Shown in pieces: positions 8,292 through 19,301 of a DNA stretch of 64,000 nucleotides. Numbering within the stretch: position 1 is the stretch's first letter; every line of letters begins with the position of its first letter. Source of the DNA: DASYGT01 sp035999365. GTDB taxonomy: Bacteria; Actinomycetota; Actinomycetes; Mycobacteriales; Jatrophihabitantaceae. Location: the NCBI GenBank assembly GCA_035999365.1, contig DASYGT010000055.1:62001-126000 (forward strand), given 5' to 3'. The notes beneath the pieces were generated by a model. The model ran no database searches. It had not been told where the DNA came from and worked only from the letters and a program-made list of their open reading frames with translations. Position numbers and translations under genes: made by a program.

Positions 8292-9251
8292 ATGACTGTT
8301 GCGCGCGTGAATCTCGGTGCGCTCGACGTGTCGGTGCAGGGGCTCGGCTGCATGGGCATGAGCGAGTTCTACGGACCGACCGACTGGGACGAGTCGATCC
8401 GGACCATCCACCGTGCGCTCGACCTGGGCGTCACGCTGGTCGATACCGCGGACATCTACGGCTCGGGCCACAACGAGGTGCTCGTCGGACGGGCGCTGCA
8501 CGATCGGCGCGACCAGGCCCAGCTGGCGACGAAATTCGGCATCGACGGCTCCCTCGGTGCCGACAACCGGGTCATCCGCGGCGAGCGCCGCTACGTGAAG
8601 GCCGCCTGCGAGCGCTCCCTGCTGCGCCTGGGCACGGACGTCATCGACCTCTACTACCTGCACCGACCGCCCCAGGACGTCGAGATCGAAGAGACCGTAG
8701 GCGCAATGGCTGATCTCGTCACCGAGGGAAAGGTCCGCGAGCTCGGCTTGTCGGAGGTCGACGACGCGCTGCTTCGCCGGGCCTACGCGGTTCATCCGAT
8801 CGCTGCGGTGCAGAGCGAGTACTCGCTGTGGACTCGCGACCCGGAGACGTCCGTGGTGCCGGCGCTGCGCGAGCTGGGCGTCGGGCTCGTCGCGTTCTCG
8901 CCGCTCGGGCGTGGATTCCTGACGGCCACCCTGGACAGGTCGAGCTTCGACGACAAGGACTTCCGCTCGCGCAATCCGCGCTTCACCGAGCAAGCCGCTG
9001 CCCAGAACAGCGCCATCACCGATGTGGTGACGGCGGTGGCGGCGCGCAGGGGAGTCGAGCCTGCACAGGTCGCGCTGGCCTGGGTGCAGGATCGCACCCG
9101 TGTGCTCGGTGTGCCGGTGGTACCGATCCCAGGTACCAAGCGTTCGCGATGGATCGAGCAGAACGCTGCGGCCACCGCCCTCGAGTTGACCGATGAGGAT
9201 CGCCGAGAGCTCGATCCCCTCGCCGAACAGGTCGCGGGCGCACGCTACTGA
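8292..9251 (+). CDS. Aldo/keto reductase
   Basis: This 319-residue NADPH-dependent oxidoreductase has a TIM-barrel fold. The catalytic tetrad is visible: Asp and Tyr in VDTADIYGSGHNE, Lys in LATKFGI and His in YYLHRP. The C-terminal cofactor loop VPIPGTKRSRWIEQN binds the NADPH 2'-phosphate. It resembles the AKR13/YakC-type subfamily. The ATG at 8292 is preceded by a short gap from the pirin gene, and it may have its own promoter. The physiological substrate cannot be told. Confidence 0.9.
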   Translation: MTVARVNLGALDVSVQGLGCMGMSEFYGPTDWDESIRTIHRALDLGVTLVDTADIYGSGHNEVLVGRALHDRRDQAQLATKFGIDGSLGADNRVIRGERRYVKAACERSLLRLGTDVIDLYYLHRPPQDVEIEETVGAMADLVTEGKVRELGLSEVDDALLRRAYAVHPIAAVQSEYSLWTRDPETSVVPALRELGVGLVAFSPLGRGFLTATLDRSSFDDKDFRSRNPRFTEQAAAQNSAITDVVTAVAARRGVEPAQVALAWVQDRTRVLGVPVVPIPGTKRSRWIEQNAAATALELTDEDRRELDPLAEQVAGARY

Positions 9252-9265
9252 CGCCTGGCTGACGC

Positions 9266-12024
<2,759 letters not shown>

Positions 12025-12031
<7 letters not shown>

Positions 12032-12039
12032 CCTGGACA
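12025..12039. promoter_or_regulatory. Inverted repeat over the aceE start
   Basis: TGTCCA and TGGACA arms separated by three bases form a perfect dyad overlapping the predicted GTG start of aceE. It lies in the divergent region between aceE and the DUF3052-ahpE pair. It could be an operator, or a small hairpin in a short leader. Only the symmetry itself is seen; function is inferred. Confidence 0.3.
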
Positions 12040-12141
12040 GCTACTAAGGTCGGTTGGCAGGTTACTTGGCAGTACCCAGAATGGGGTTCGATACGCCGGG
12101 CGGTGATGGCTTGCCGCCCCGAGAATCAGGAGAGTGTCGCC

Positions 12142-12573
12142 GTGAGCACGAGCTCCCCCGCGGGTAGCGGGCCGGCTGTGGCCGAACGGATGGGGCTGAA
12201 GCCGGGCATGGTCGTCATGGAGATCGGATACGACGACGACGTAGACGAGGAGCTGCGGGGACTCGTCGAGGGCCACACGGGCGAGGAGCTCGTCCCGGAG
12301 GAGTCGGACGAGGTCGCGGACGTGGTGCTCGTCTGGTACCGCAACGACGACGGTGATCTCACCGATCTGCTGGTCGACGCCATCGCTCCGCTCGCCGACA
12401 GCGGTGTCATCTGGCTGTTGACGCCCAAGCGCGGGCGGCCCGGATACGTCGAGCCGTCCGACATCGCCGAGGCGGCCTCCGTCGCGGGGCTGTCGCAGAC
12501 GTCCATCACCGCCGTGAGCCCGGAGTGGGCCGGCGCGCGCCTCGTCGGTCGCAAGTCGGGAGCGCGTAAGTGA
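12142..12573 (+). CDS. DUF3052 family protein
   Basis: This 143-residue acidic conserved actinobacterial protein belongs to DUF3052. The recognisable core is GPAVAERMGLKPGMVVMEIG, then a DDDVDEELRGL acidic stretch, the WYRNDDGDLTDLLVDA region and PKRGRPGYVEPSDI. The function is not established. The GTG at 12142 has AGGAGA eight bases upstream. It overlaps ahpE by four bases (GTGA) and is divergent to aceE, the same arrangement I recall for Rv2239c in M. tuberculosis. Confidence 0.9.
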   Translation: MSTSSPAGSGPAVAERMGLKPGMVVMEIGYDDDVDEELRGLVEGHTGEELVPEESDEVADVVLVWYRNDDGDLTDLLVDAIAPLADSGVIWLLTPKRGRPGYVEPSDIAEAASVAGLSQTSITAVSPEWAGARLVGRKSGARK

Positions 12574-13025
12574 TCGAGGTCGGGCAGACCGCTCCGGACT
12601 TCACGCTCCGTGACCAGAACAACGAAGAGGTGACGCTGTCCTCGTTCCGCGGCCGGCAGGCGGTCCTAGTGATCTTCTATCCGCTCGCGTTCACGGGTAT
12701 CTGCACGGGCGAACTCTGCGCGGTGCGCGATGACCTGTCGACCTTTCAGAACGGCGACGTGCAGGTGATGTCGATCAGCGTTGATTCCTCATATACGCAC
12801 AAGGTGTTCGCCGAACGCGAGGGTTACGAGTTCCCGTTGTTGGCGGACTTCTGGCCGCACGGTGCGGTGGCGCAGGCGTACGGGGTGTTCAACGACGAGG
12901 TGGGCTTCGCCAACCGCGGGACGTTCCTCGTCGACAAGGCCGGAGTCGTGCGGTTCGCCGAGATGAACGCCCCGGGCCAAGGCCGCGATGCGGACGCCTG
13001 GCGCGGGGCGATCAAGTCCCTCTGA
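12570..13025 (+). CDS. ahpE: AhpE-type peroxiredoxin
   Basis: This is a 151-residue thiol peroxidase that reduces hydroperoxides. The peroxidatic residue is Cys45 in PLAFTGICTGELC, with the Thr42/Arg elements of the active site. A second cysteine, Cys50, sits five residues later. As I recall, mycobacterial AhpE has Asp there and works as a 1-Cys enzyme, so this version may form an intramolecular disulfide as in PrxQ/BCP. It is translationally coupled to the DUF3052 gene through GTGA. Cytosolic; no signal sequence. Confidence 0.92.
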   Translation: MIEVGQTAPDFTLRDQNNEEVTLSSFRGRQAVLVIFYPLAFTGICTGELCAVRDDLSTFQNGDVQVMSISVDSSYTHKVFAEREGYEFPLLADFWPHGAVAQAYGVFNDEVGFANRGTFLVDKAGVVRFAEMNAPGQGRDADAWRGAIKSL

Positions 13026-13028
13026 GCC

Positions 13029-14744
13029 TCACACTCCCGGCAGCACGGCCGTTCCCTCGAGCGTGACGGCCTGCAGCGCGTGCGGGTCGAGGCCGAGCAG
13101 TTGCAGGATGCTCGGCGCGATCTGCGTGGTGAGAACGCTGCTTGCGTCGGTGCCGGGTGTCACGACACCGCCACCTGTGACGACAAGGGGGACGTTGCGG
13201 TCCTGCGGGTCGTCACCGCCGTGCTCGGCGATCTTCTTGACATTGCCGGTGTAGACCACGCCGTGCTGCGCGATACCGATCAGGTCGGGTGCGTGTGCAT
13301 CGCCGTTCGGAGCACCCACGAGTGCGTCGGCGGCGCCGCCGGTGTACACCGTGGTGAGTCCTGACTTCTGCACGGTGGCCGAGAAGACGCCCTTCGGATC
13401 GGTGGCGAGATTGGCCGGCGCGCTGTGTGTGAGCAGGTATTTCGTGACGAACTTGAGCGCTGCGGCGCGGTGGTCGCTCAGCCACATGAGCATGCCGTCG
13501 TCGTCCACGGCGAACGCCACCAGCGGCGTCGAGGACGGGTGCAGCGAGTTCCATGCCGCGTTGATGCCGTCGATGATCGCGCCGTCGTCGACGCGGCGCA
13601 GGCTGCTGAGATCCTCTGGGGACTGCCCGTGCTTCGCCGACAGGATGATCGTCGTGCTGTTGTCGAGTCCGCGCGCGTGGATCTCGGCACGGAGTTTCGC
13701 GACCTGCGCGTCGATGAAGTCGAGCGCGTTCGACAGCAGCGGCCCCGGTGTGCCGTCAGAGTTGTAACCGCCGGCGAGGCCGTCGGACACCGGCAACTTC
13801 TCCGCTGTCGAGACGGTCTGGAAGTTCATCCCGAAGATGGCGGGTGTGCCGACCTTGGTCGACCCGCTGTGGTCGTAGCCGTCGATCTCGTTGAGCACCG
13901 CCGCGACCTTGATGCTGTCGTACTCCTTGGTCAGCGCGTTGTCGGTCGTCCAGTCGTCCCCGGCGTTGTCGGCAACGCTGTTGATCTCCGGCGTGAACAG
14001 GTCTTGGACGCCCGTGCCGGACGGGCCGTTGAGGATCTCGTACGCCGGGTGCTTGTCCGACCAGGCCGTTCGCAGACCGGCGCTTCTGGCAACTTCGAAC
14101 ACGGTATTCACTCGGATGTAGTTGTGCGGGTATACCGGCGTGCAAGTGCTGGGGTCGACGGGCAGAGCGGCCGGGTCGAGCAGGCCCTGCGGGGTCGGGG
14201 TCATCGTCAGCGCCGCGTGGGTGATCGCGGCTGAATCGGCCAGGGTCTGGCTCAGCGTGTTGGTCGGCAGGTCGGTCAGCGCCGTCGAGGCGATCTGTTG
14301 CCCGGCGTCGAGCGTGATCGGATTCTGCGACTTGTCCGCGGCCTCGGTCCACGAGACTTCGGTGCCGCGAGGCGCACTCGTGCAGTTCGACGTTCCGGGC
14401 GGCAGCAGTTGATGGTTGTACGTGTCGTCGTAGTAGACGCCGGCAGTTCCGGCGCTGCCACCGGTGAGCTGAGCGATCATTCCGGGGAACGAGTCGGACG
14501 GGAACGTCGTCTGCGCGTTGGTGTAGTTCCTGCCCTGCGCGACAAGTGCGGAGAGCGCAGAGTTCGGGTGGTGCGCGATGTAGTACGCCAGGTCGTTCTC
14601 GTGCAAGCCGTCAACTGAGATGAGCAGCACGTGCCTGACGTGACCGGTCTTGCTCGATGCCCCGGCACTGCCCGCTCCTGCGGCGGTGATTCCGAGGACG
14701 GTGACGCCCGCCGCAGCGGCGATGGCGACAACCCGGTTTCGCAT
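13029..14744 (-). CDS. Secreted alkaline-phosphatase-superfamily phosphodiesterase (nucleotide pyrophosphatase-like)
   Basis: This 571-residue exported protein has a clear signal peptide (MRNRVVAIAAAAGVTVLG, cut near GAGSAGAS). The metal and nucleophile motifs of the alkaline phosphatase superfamily follow: LLISVDGLHENDL, TTFPSDSFPGM with the candidate nucleophile Thr, YDHSG, SAKHGQSP, and EHGGDDPQDRNVPLVVTGGG near the C-terminus. The ATG at 14744 follows GGAGG, so it is preferred over an upstream start in the same frame. The gene stands alone, convergent with ahpE. It probably cleaves extracellular phosphodiesters; the substrate is unknown. Confidence 0.88.
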   Translation of the reverse strand: MRNRVVAIAAAAGVTVLGITAAGAGSAGASSKTGHVRHVLLISVDGLHENDLAYYIAHHPNSALSALVAQGRNYTNAQTTFPSDSFPGMIAQLTGGSAGTAGVYYDDTYNHQLLPPGTSNCTSAPRGTEVSWTEAADKSQNPITLDAGQQIASTALTDLPTNTLSQTLADSAAITHAALTMTPTPQGLLDPAALPVDPSTCTPVYPHNYIRVNTVFEVARSAGLRTAWSDKHPAYEILNGPSGTGVQDLFTPEINSVADNAGDDWTTDNALTKEYDSIKVAAVLNEIDGYDHSGSTKVGTPAIFGMNFQTVSTAEKLPVSDGLAGGYNSDGTPGPLLSNALDFIDAQVAKLRAEIHARGLDNSTTIILSAKHGQSPEDLSSLRRVDDGAIIDGINAAWNSLHPSSTPLVAFAVDDDGMLMWLSDHRAAALKFVTKYLLTHSAPANLATDPKGVFSATVQKSGLTTVYTGGAADALVGAPNGDAHAPDLIGIAQHGVVYTGNVKKIAEHGGDDPQDRNVPLVVTGGGVVTPGTDASSVLTTQIAPSILQLLGLDPHALQAVTLEGTAVLPGV

Positions 14745-14850
14745 GACTGACCTCCAGCGTCCGATCCACATCGGACATCGAGGTCCTTGCTAGTCGTCAA
14801 GGGTGTGGTTCGGGCATCCCATATGGAAACGGCGCGTGAACGCAGTTCGG

Positions 14851-15450
14851 CTAGGGGCGGTGGGCTCTCAGCAGCGCGTCGATGGCGGGCCGGTCGGCAC
14901 CGTCGACGGGTCGTAGCACCGCGTGCGCGATGTCGATCGCGAGGCCCGTTCCCTCGAGATCGGCCGCTAAGTCCGCGGCGGTGTAGAGGACGGCTGGCTC
15001 CTGCGGGCCGCCCGTGCCGTCGGCGAGGTTCGTCGAGTCGTGCCCGACGACCAGAAGAGTTCCGCCGGGCGCCAGCGCCGCGGCCGCGTTACGCATCACG
15101 GTGCGCCGAACCTCGGCGCTCACCTGCAGGTAGCAGATGAGGACTAGGTCGACCGGCTGCGGCGCGCGGTACGCCGTCACGTCGTCGCACACCCAGTCGA
15201 TGGGGTGCGCGACCTCGGCCGACGACTCGAGCCGCCGTCCCTTGTCGAGGGCGGCCGCAGCGAAGTCGACGGCGATCATGCGCCACCCCCTCGACGCGAG
15301 CCACAGCGCGTTGCGGCCCTCACCGCACGCGACATCGACGCCGGTGCCGGGGGAGAGGCCGGCGAGTTGCTGTTCGACCCAGCGGTTGGGCTGGGCACCC
15401 CAGACGAGGTCACTCGAGCGGTACCGCTCGTCCCACGCTGCCGCGTCCAT
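14851..15450 (-). CDS. Class I SAM-dependent methyltransferase
   Basis: This 199-residue methyltransferase has the SAM-binding motif I VDVACGEGRNALWLASRG and an acidic ribose-binding residue in MIAVDFAAAAL. The N-terminal WDERYRSSDLVWGAQPNRWV resembles TehB/thiol-methyltransferase-like proteins. The ATG at 15450 lies one base after the SURF1 stop codon, so the two are co-transcribed. The substrate is unknown; linkage to SURF1 may point to heme or respiratory function, but this is weak. Confidence 0.85.
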   Translation of the reverse strand: MDAAAWDERYRSSDLVWGAQPNRWVEQQLAGLSPGTGVDVACGEGRNALWLASRGWRMIAVDFAAAALDKGRRLESSAEVAHPIDWVCDDVTAYRAPQPVDLVLICYLQVSAEVRRTVMRNAAAALAPGGTLLVVGHDSTNLADGTGGPQEPAVLYTAADLAADLEGTGLAIDIAHAVLRPVDGADRPAIDALLRAHRP

Positions 15451-15451
15451 G

Positions 15452-16390
15452 TCAGCGGACTGCGCGTCCGTAGCGGTCGGCGAGCTTGGCCTCGCGCAGC
15501 TGCTCCGGGGTGCGCTCACCGGCGGAGGGGGTGGGGGGCGGTTCGGCAGGCGCGGCATCGATGTCGTCAGTGCTGCGTTCGCGGGTCTCGGCGCGAACCA
15601 TGGCGACAGGTGCGGCCAGGGCGAGCAGCGCGAACAGGTACCACTGGATGATGTAGGCAAGGTGCTGTGGCTCGATTGCCCCGCCGGCGGGGTTCGACAG
15701 GTCCGGCTTCGGATTGGGAACGAGCTGCGCGGATCCCGGCTGGCCCGCGACGAGCTCGCCGTAACCGGCGAACACGGGTTCGCCGAGGCGACTCGCCTGC
15801 TCACCGGGGTTGATCGACTCGACCTGACCCTGTGTGAGATGCCCGGCCTGGTCGTTCTTGCTCTCGCCCGGGCGGATGGTGGCAGCGACGGTGACCTGCC
15901 CCGATGGCGGCCTCGGGGCTGTCGGCACTGTTGGCGATGACGACTCCGCGATGAAGCCGCGCACGACGAGCAGCGTTCCCGAGCCGGTGTGCAGTGGGGT
16001 GACGACCAGGAAGCCGATGTCGCTGTCGACCGTGCGATGACGGACGAGGCTCGTGCGATCGGCCTCGTAGGTGCCGGTAGCCGTCACCGGGCGGAACTCG
16101 ATCGAGCGTCGCGACGGAGTCTTTCCGTGGCCTGCGAGCGGCAAGACCGACGCGACCGGCGCCGTGGCGGCATGGGCGTTGTGCCGCAGGGCCGTGTTCT
16201 CGGTCGCCTTGGTGTGCAGGCGGGCGATCTGCCACGAGCCTGCCGCGACGCAAACCGCCGCGACGATCACCATCAGGACCGACAGTGCCGCGTAGCGGGG
16301 TTGACGCAAGGCCCTCAGCACCAGAACACGGTACGGCGCGGGGCTGTGTGCGTCGGCCGGTACCCTGATGCGGGCCGACCGGCGGGACAC
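15452..16390 (-). CDS. SURF1 family protein (cytochrome oxidase biogenesis)
   Basis: This is a 312-residue membrane protein of the SURF1/SHY1 family, which helps insert heme a into cytochrome aa3 oxidase. It shows the typical topology: an N-terminal membrane segment (AALSVLMVIVAAVCVAAGSW followed by QIARL), a large outer domain with GFLVVTPL and LLVVRGFI, then a second segment in HLAYIIQWYLFALLALAAP. A charged Pro-rich tail of about 55 residues follows. The start is GTG at 16390, without a strong ribosome binding site; internal GTG starts near the first membrane segment are possible. It is the first gene of the pair with the methyltransferase. Confidence 0.88.
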   Translation of the reverse strand: MSRRSARIRVPADAHSPAPYRVLVLRALRQPRYAALSVLMVIVAAVCVAAGSWQIARLHTKATENTALRHNAHAATAPVASVLPLAGHGKTPSRRSIEFRPVTATGTYEADRTSLVRHRTVDSDIGFLVVTPLHTGSGTLLVVRGFIAESSSPTVPTAPRPPSGQVTVAATIRPGESKNDQAGHLTQGQVESINPGEQASRLGEPVFAGYGELVAGQPGSAQLVPNPKPDLSNPAGGAIEPQHLAYIIQWYLFALLALAAPVAMVRAETRERSTDDIDAAPAEPPPTPSAGERTPEQLREAKLADRYGRAVR

Positions 16391-16441
16391 TGCAGGTGCG
16401 TTGCAGGGGCGTTGCAGATCCCAGGTCCGGCATGGCCAGGC

Positions 16442-16513
16442 GGGCGCTTAGCTCAGCGGAAGAGCACTCGGTTTACACCCGAGCGGTCACTGGTTCGATC
16501 CCAGTAGCGCCCA
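16442..16513 (+). tRNA. tRNA-Val (anticodon TAC)
   Basis: The cloverleaf folds fully. The acceptor arms are GGGCGCT and AGCGCCC, the D arm is GCTC-GAGC, and the anticodon stem CTCGG-CCGAG has loop TTTACAC giving anticodon TAC. The T arm is ACTGG-TTCGATC-CCAGT. The discriminator base is A; CCA is not encoded. Downstream lies a strong hairpin and then a variable gene region, as often seen at integration sites. Confidence 0.96.
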
Positions 16514-16550
16514 CAGATCGCCTTATTCAAGCCGCTATCCGGCTCTGGTA

Positions 16551-16583
16551 GTTAGGCCTCTTCGCGCATCGAAGAGGCCTAAC
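16551..16583. terminator. Perfect 14-bp stem hairpin after tRNA-Val
   Basis: The arms at 16551-16564 and 16570-16583 (GTTAGGCCTCTTCG and its complement) pair perfectly around a 5-base loop. The position, about 40 bp after the tRNA, fits a terminator for the tRNA transcript. Only a weak T-rich stretch (GGTTGTATT) follows. It may also stop transcription coming the other way. Confidence 0.75.
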
Positions 16584-16601
16584 GGTTGTATTCGTAGAGC
16601 C

Positions 16602-16865
16602 CTAGGTGACGGTCACTTGAATGCGCCCTGCTTTGAGGGCTGCGATGACGCCGCCGGCCGCCGAGTTCTTGATCATGGCTTGATAGCCCACAGCTCCCGG
16701 CCCGGACATCTCGTCTCGTGCCAACGGCGTCAGGATGATGCCCGGGCTGATGGAGTTGACGCGTGCACCGCGGTCGCCCCAGGTCACTGCGGCTGCTTGG
16801 ACTCGGAGGTGATTGGCGCGTTTCGACATCGCGTAGGCAGCGCCGGAGTTGTCGACGGCGGTCAA
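16602..16865 (-). pseudogene. Truncated short-chain dehydrogenase (SDR) remnant
   Basis: The 87-codon frame contains the second half of an SDR: GNSGAAYxxSK-like DNSGAAYAMSKRANHL with the catalytic Tyr and Lys, then WGDRGARVNSISPGIILTPLARDEMSGPG. The NAD-binding Rossmann half (TGxxxGxG) is missing, and no SDR sequence is found upstream. The end is also damaged: after MIKNSAAGG the expected RVGTPDEVA region is replaced by VIAALKAGRIQVTVT. It cannot be a working dehydrogenase. It lies just beyond the tRNA terminator, consistent with decay of an inserted segment. Confidence 0.75.
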
Positions 16866-16900
16866 CAGCGGCAGGTCAAGCAGGCCTTCTGCTCGACGGG

Positions 16901-17023
16901 ATGCGGGCGGACGGACCGGTGTCCGAGTTGCCCGTCAAAGCTCTGGACATCCAGGCGGCGCAGGACGCGATAGTGCGCACCGAGACGCAACCGGCGCAGA
17001 CATATGAGGAGGCACCACCATGA
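16901..17023 (+). pseudogene. Probable 3' end of a lost gene coupled to the cupin
   Basis: A 40-codon frame (MRADGPVSELPVKALDIQAA...) has natural protein-like composition. It ends in a TGA that overlaps the ATG of the cupin gene (ATGA), the signature of translational coupling. No domain is recognised, and upstream the frame runs into Arg-rich antisense sequence of the SDR remnant. The simplest reading is that the 5' part of the partner gene was deleted. It could instead be a very small gene or leader. Confidence 0.35.
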
Positions 17024-17421
17024 AGTTCACTGAAAGTTCAGGACAGTCCGCACGCGGACCAGCCGACTGGTTCACCGGGGCGGTCTTCATCGACGCGATC
17101 AGAAACCCCGACGAGCAGTCGGCCATCGGCTGCGCGCACGTTCGCTTCACTCCCGGCGCGCGCACTGTGTGGCACTCGCACCCGAAAGGCCAGACCCTCT
17201 ATGTGACCGATGGGATCGGCTACGTCGGAACTCGCGGAGGCAAGACCACCAAGATTCGCCCCGGCGACGTCGTGTACATCGAGCCAGGCGAAGACCACTG
17301 GCACGGCGCGACAGCCGATCGCTTCATGTCTCACGTCGCCATACAGGAGGCCGACGATCAAGGACAAGTAGTGCGCTGGCTTGAGCCGGTGGACGATGAC
17401 GAGTACGACAGCGCCAACTAG
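17020..17421 (+). CDS. Cupin-domain protein
   Basis: This 133-residue single-domain cupin has metal-ligand motif 1 FTPGARTVWHSHPKGQTLYVTDG and motif 2 IRPGDVVYIEPGEDHWHGA. Similar small cupins (YP_-type, often beside carboxymuconolactone decarboxylase or SDR genes) have unassigned functions. The ATG at 17020 follows GAGGAGG. Its presumed operon partners upstream are remnants only, so it may be an orphan. Confidence 0.88.
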   Translation: MKFTESSGQSARGPADWFTGAVFIDAIRNPDEQSAIGCAHVRFTPGARTVWHSHPKGQTLYVTDGIGYVGTRGGKTTKIRPGDVVYIEPGEDHWHGATADRFMSHVAIQEADDQGQVVRWLEPVDDDEYDSAN

Positions 17422-17518
17422 TCGCCCGTTGCATTGACGGCTGGGTCGTCGCTCATGAGCTTTTGGACGCGCCGGCCGAGACGGTGGTGCCGTCTCAGCT
17501 CGTCGGCTCGACAGCGCT

Positions 17519-18481
17519 TCAGGCGACGACAGCCCACAGGGACAACAAGTGCGCACCGAAGCGCCCCTCAATGTAGAGGCAGGCCGCCGCACCGAAGAGG
17601 ATGTCGTCGGCAAGCTCGGGCTCGTCGTCGGCGAGGCTGCCACAGAGGTCGTAGGCGGCAAGCTGCTCGTGCAATGCGTCGGCCATGACGTGCACGTCGT
17701 AGAACGCGCATGCGATGTCGTCCTCGCCAAGGCGGCGCAACCCTGCGGCGTAACGCCGGCAGGGGAGCGATGACGTCATCTCATACGCTGCGAGGTGTCC
17801 GACGATCGCCCCGCGCAGGTCGCGGCGAAGCGCGAACAGCGACATCACGTTGCTGACGGCGAGGGTGATCGGCGCCGCGTCCCCGACGTATGCGCCGTAG
17901 GAATCGTCGAGGCCGAGGCTGCGCATCGTCTGCGCGAAAAGCTCGCTGTGCATCTGCGTCACGCTGCCCGCGCCGTACTCATCGGCCTGGATCTCGACGA
18001 GCGCCGATTTGGCACGGCCGCGCAGGCGAGGGATGGCCCACGTATGCGGGTCGGCTTCTTTCAGCTGGTACGTCGACCGCTGCTTGATGTAGTCGAGCAC
18101 CTGATCGCGGGACGCCTCGCGCTGGATGTAACGCGACAGGCTGGGGCCGGTGTCGCTGTCGACCAGCTTGGCCAACGCCTCCGGTACCGGGCGATGAGTG
18201 GGCACCTCGACGTCGCGCCTCAGCGCCGACAGCACGTTGGCCTCGAGAGCTCGCCGCAGCGCGATCAGTCGCGGTTCCCACTCCCACGTCGGAGCGACGT
18301 CGTCGAAGCCCCGATAGTGCAGCTCGTAGCCGATCCACAGAGCCAGCTGCGTGTCGGCATCGGTCATTGGATCGGCCGGCCTGGGCACGTCGCTCGGCGT
18401 CGGTGCAGCCGAAGGATCGTCAGCACGCATCGCCCGGATCAGGGCGGCAGACACCGCGCCGGTGGGATGAGGCAGCAACAT
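17519..18481 (-). CDS. Heme-oxygenase-like diiron protein (iron-containing redox enzyme family)
   Basis: This 320-residue all-helical protein belongs to the iron-containing redox enzyme family, which is related to heme-oxygenase-like diiron oxidases (HDOs). Candidate metal ligands are conserved-looking acidic/His positions: Glu142 and His146 in LKEADPHTW, Glu163/Glu168 in EIQADEYGAG, His178 in QMHSELF, Glu234 in AAYEMTSSLP, and Asp262, His264 and His271 in FYDVHVMADALHE. Members of the wider superfamily cleave or oxidise amino acids and fatty acids; the substrate here is unknown. The ATG at 18481 has GGAG ten bases upstream. It is divergent from the methyltransferase at 18597, so the two can share a control region. 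Confidence 0.85.
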   Translation of the reverse strand: MLLPHPTGAVSAALIRAMRADDPSAAPTPSDVPRPADPMTDADTQLALWIGYELHYRGFDDVAPTWEWEPRLIALRRALEANVLSALRRDVEVPTHRPVPEALAKLVDSDTGPSLSRYIQREASRDQVLDYIKQRSTYQLKEADPHTWAIPRLRGRAKSALVEIQADEYGAGSVTQMHSELFAQTMRSLGLDDSYGAYVGDAAPITLAVSNVMSLFALRRDLRGAIVGHLAAYEMTSSLPCRRYAAGLRRLGEDDIACAFYDVHVMADALHEQLAAYDLCGSLADDEPELADDILFGAAACLYIEGRFGAHLLSLWAVVA

Positions 18482-18596
18482 CGCGACAAGCTCCGGTGGG
18501 TCGACGCGAGCCGGGTTGGCTGCGAGGGACGTTCGTCACCGCTTCTTTACCCGTTTCATGCGGAATGGAACCGCCTCGCGGGGTATATCACCGGCG

Positions 18597-19280
18597 ATGA
18601 CCACCGAACCCGGCACCCACGCCTACGGCGCCACTGCCCTCGGCGCGCCAGCTCTCGACGCGCCAGCAACGCTCAGCTGCCCATTCGGCCCGCTGCTGAT
18701 CCGTTACGACGCCCGGGTGCTCCAACCGCGTCCGTGGACGTTGCTGCAGAGCCGCTGGGCTGCCGAGCTCGCGGCCGACGCGCCGGACGGCCCCATCGTC
18801 GAACTGTGCGCCGGTGCCGGGCATATCGGGCTGGCCGCAGCTGTGCTCGCCGGGCGCGACCTGGTGCAGGTGGAGCGCGACCCGATCGCGGCGTCCTATG
18901 CCCGCATGAACGCCGAGGCGGCGGGATGGGGGGAGAGGGCCGACGTCCGGGCGGCGCCGCTGCACGACGCGCTGCGCCGCGACGAGTCGTTCCCGATGAT
19001 GATCGCCGATCCGCCGTACCTGCCGACCCGGCAGCTCGTCGACTGGCCGAATGACCCACCGACCGCCATCGACGGCGGCCTTGACGGACTCGGCGTGACG
19101 CGCGCCTGCCTCGTCGTGGCCGCCGACCACTTGATCACCGGTGGCCACCTGCTGCTGCAGACGGCAGGTCCGGTTCAGAGCCAGACCGTGGTCGAGCTGG
19201 CGCACGGGTTGCCGTTACGTCCGGGCGCCACGCGGGTTTTCGACGACTCACGCGCCGTGTCGCAGTGGATTCGACTCTGA
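18597..19280 (+). CDS. SAM-dependent methyltransferase with DPPY motif (HemK2/MTQ2-like)
   Basis: This 227-residue methyltransferase has motif I VELCAGAGHIGLAAAVLAG and the catalytic motif IADPPYLPT. The (N/D)PPY motif is typical of enzymes that methylate amide or amino nitrogens, such as HemK/PrmC and MTQ2. WPNDPPTAIDGGLDGLGVTR matches the substrate-side loop of that group. The ATG at 18597 lacks a clear ribosome binding site, and TATATC lies eight bases upstream, so a leaderless transcript is possible. Transcription is divergent from the diiron protein gene and convergent with the GCS2 ligase gene. Its target could be a protein or a small amine. Confidence 0.85.
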   Translation: MTTEPGTHAYGATALGAPALDAPATLSCPFGPLLIRYDARVLQPRPWTLLQSRWAAELAADAPDGPIVELCAGAGHIGLAAAVLAGRDLVQVERDPIAASYARMNAEAAGWGERADVRAAPLHDALRRDESFPMMIADPPYLPTRQLVDWPNDPPTAIDGGLDGLGVTRACLVVAADHLITGGHLLLQTAGPVQSQTVVELAHGLPLRPGATRVFDDSRAVSQWIRL

Positions 19281-19301
19281 CGGACCGGCTAGGTGAGGCG
19301 C

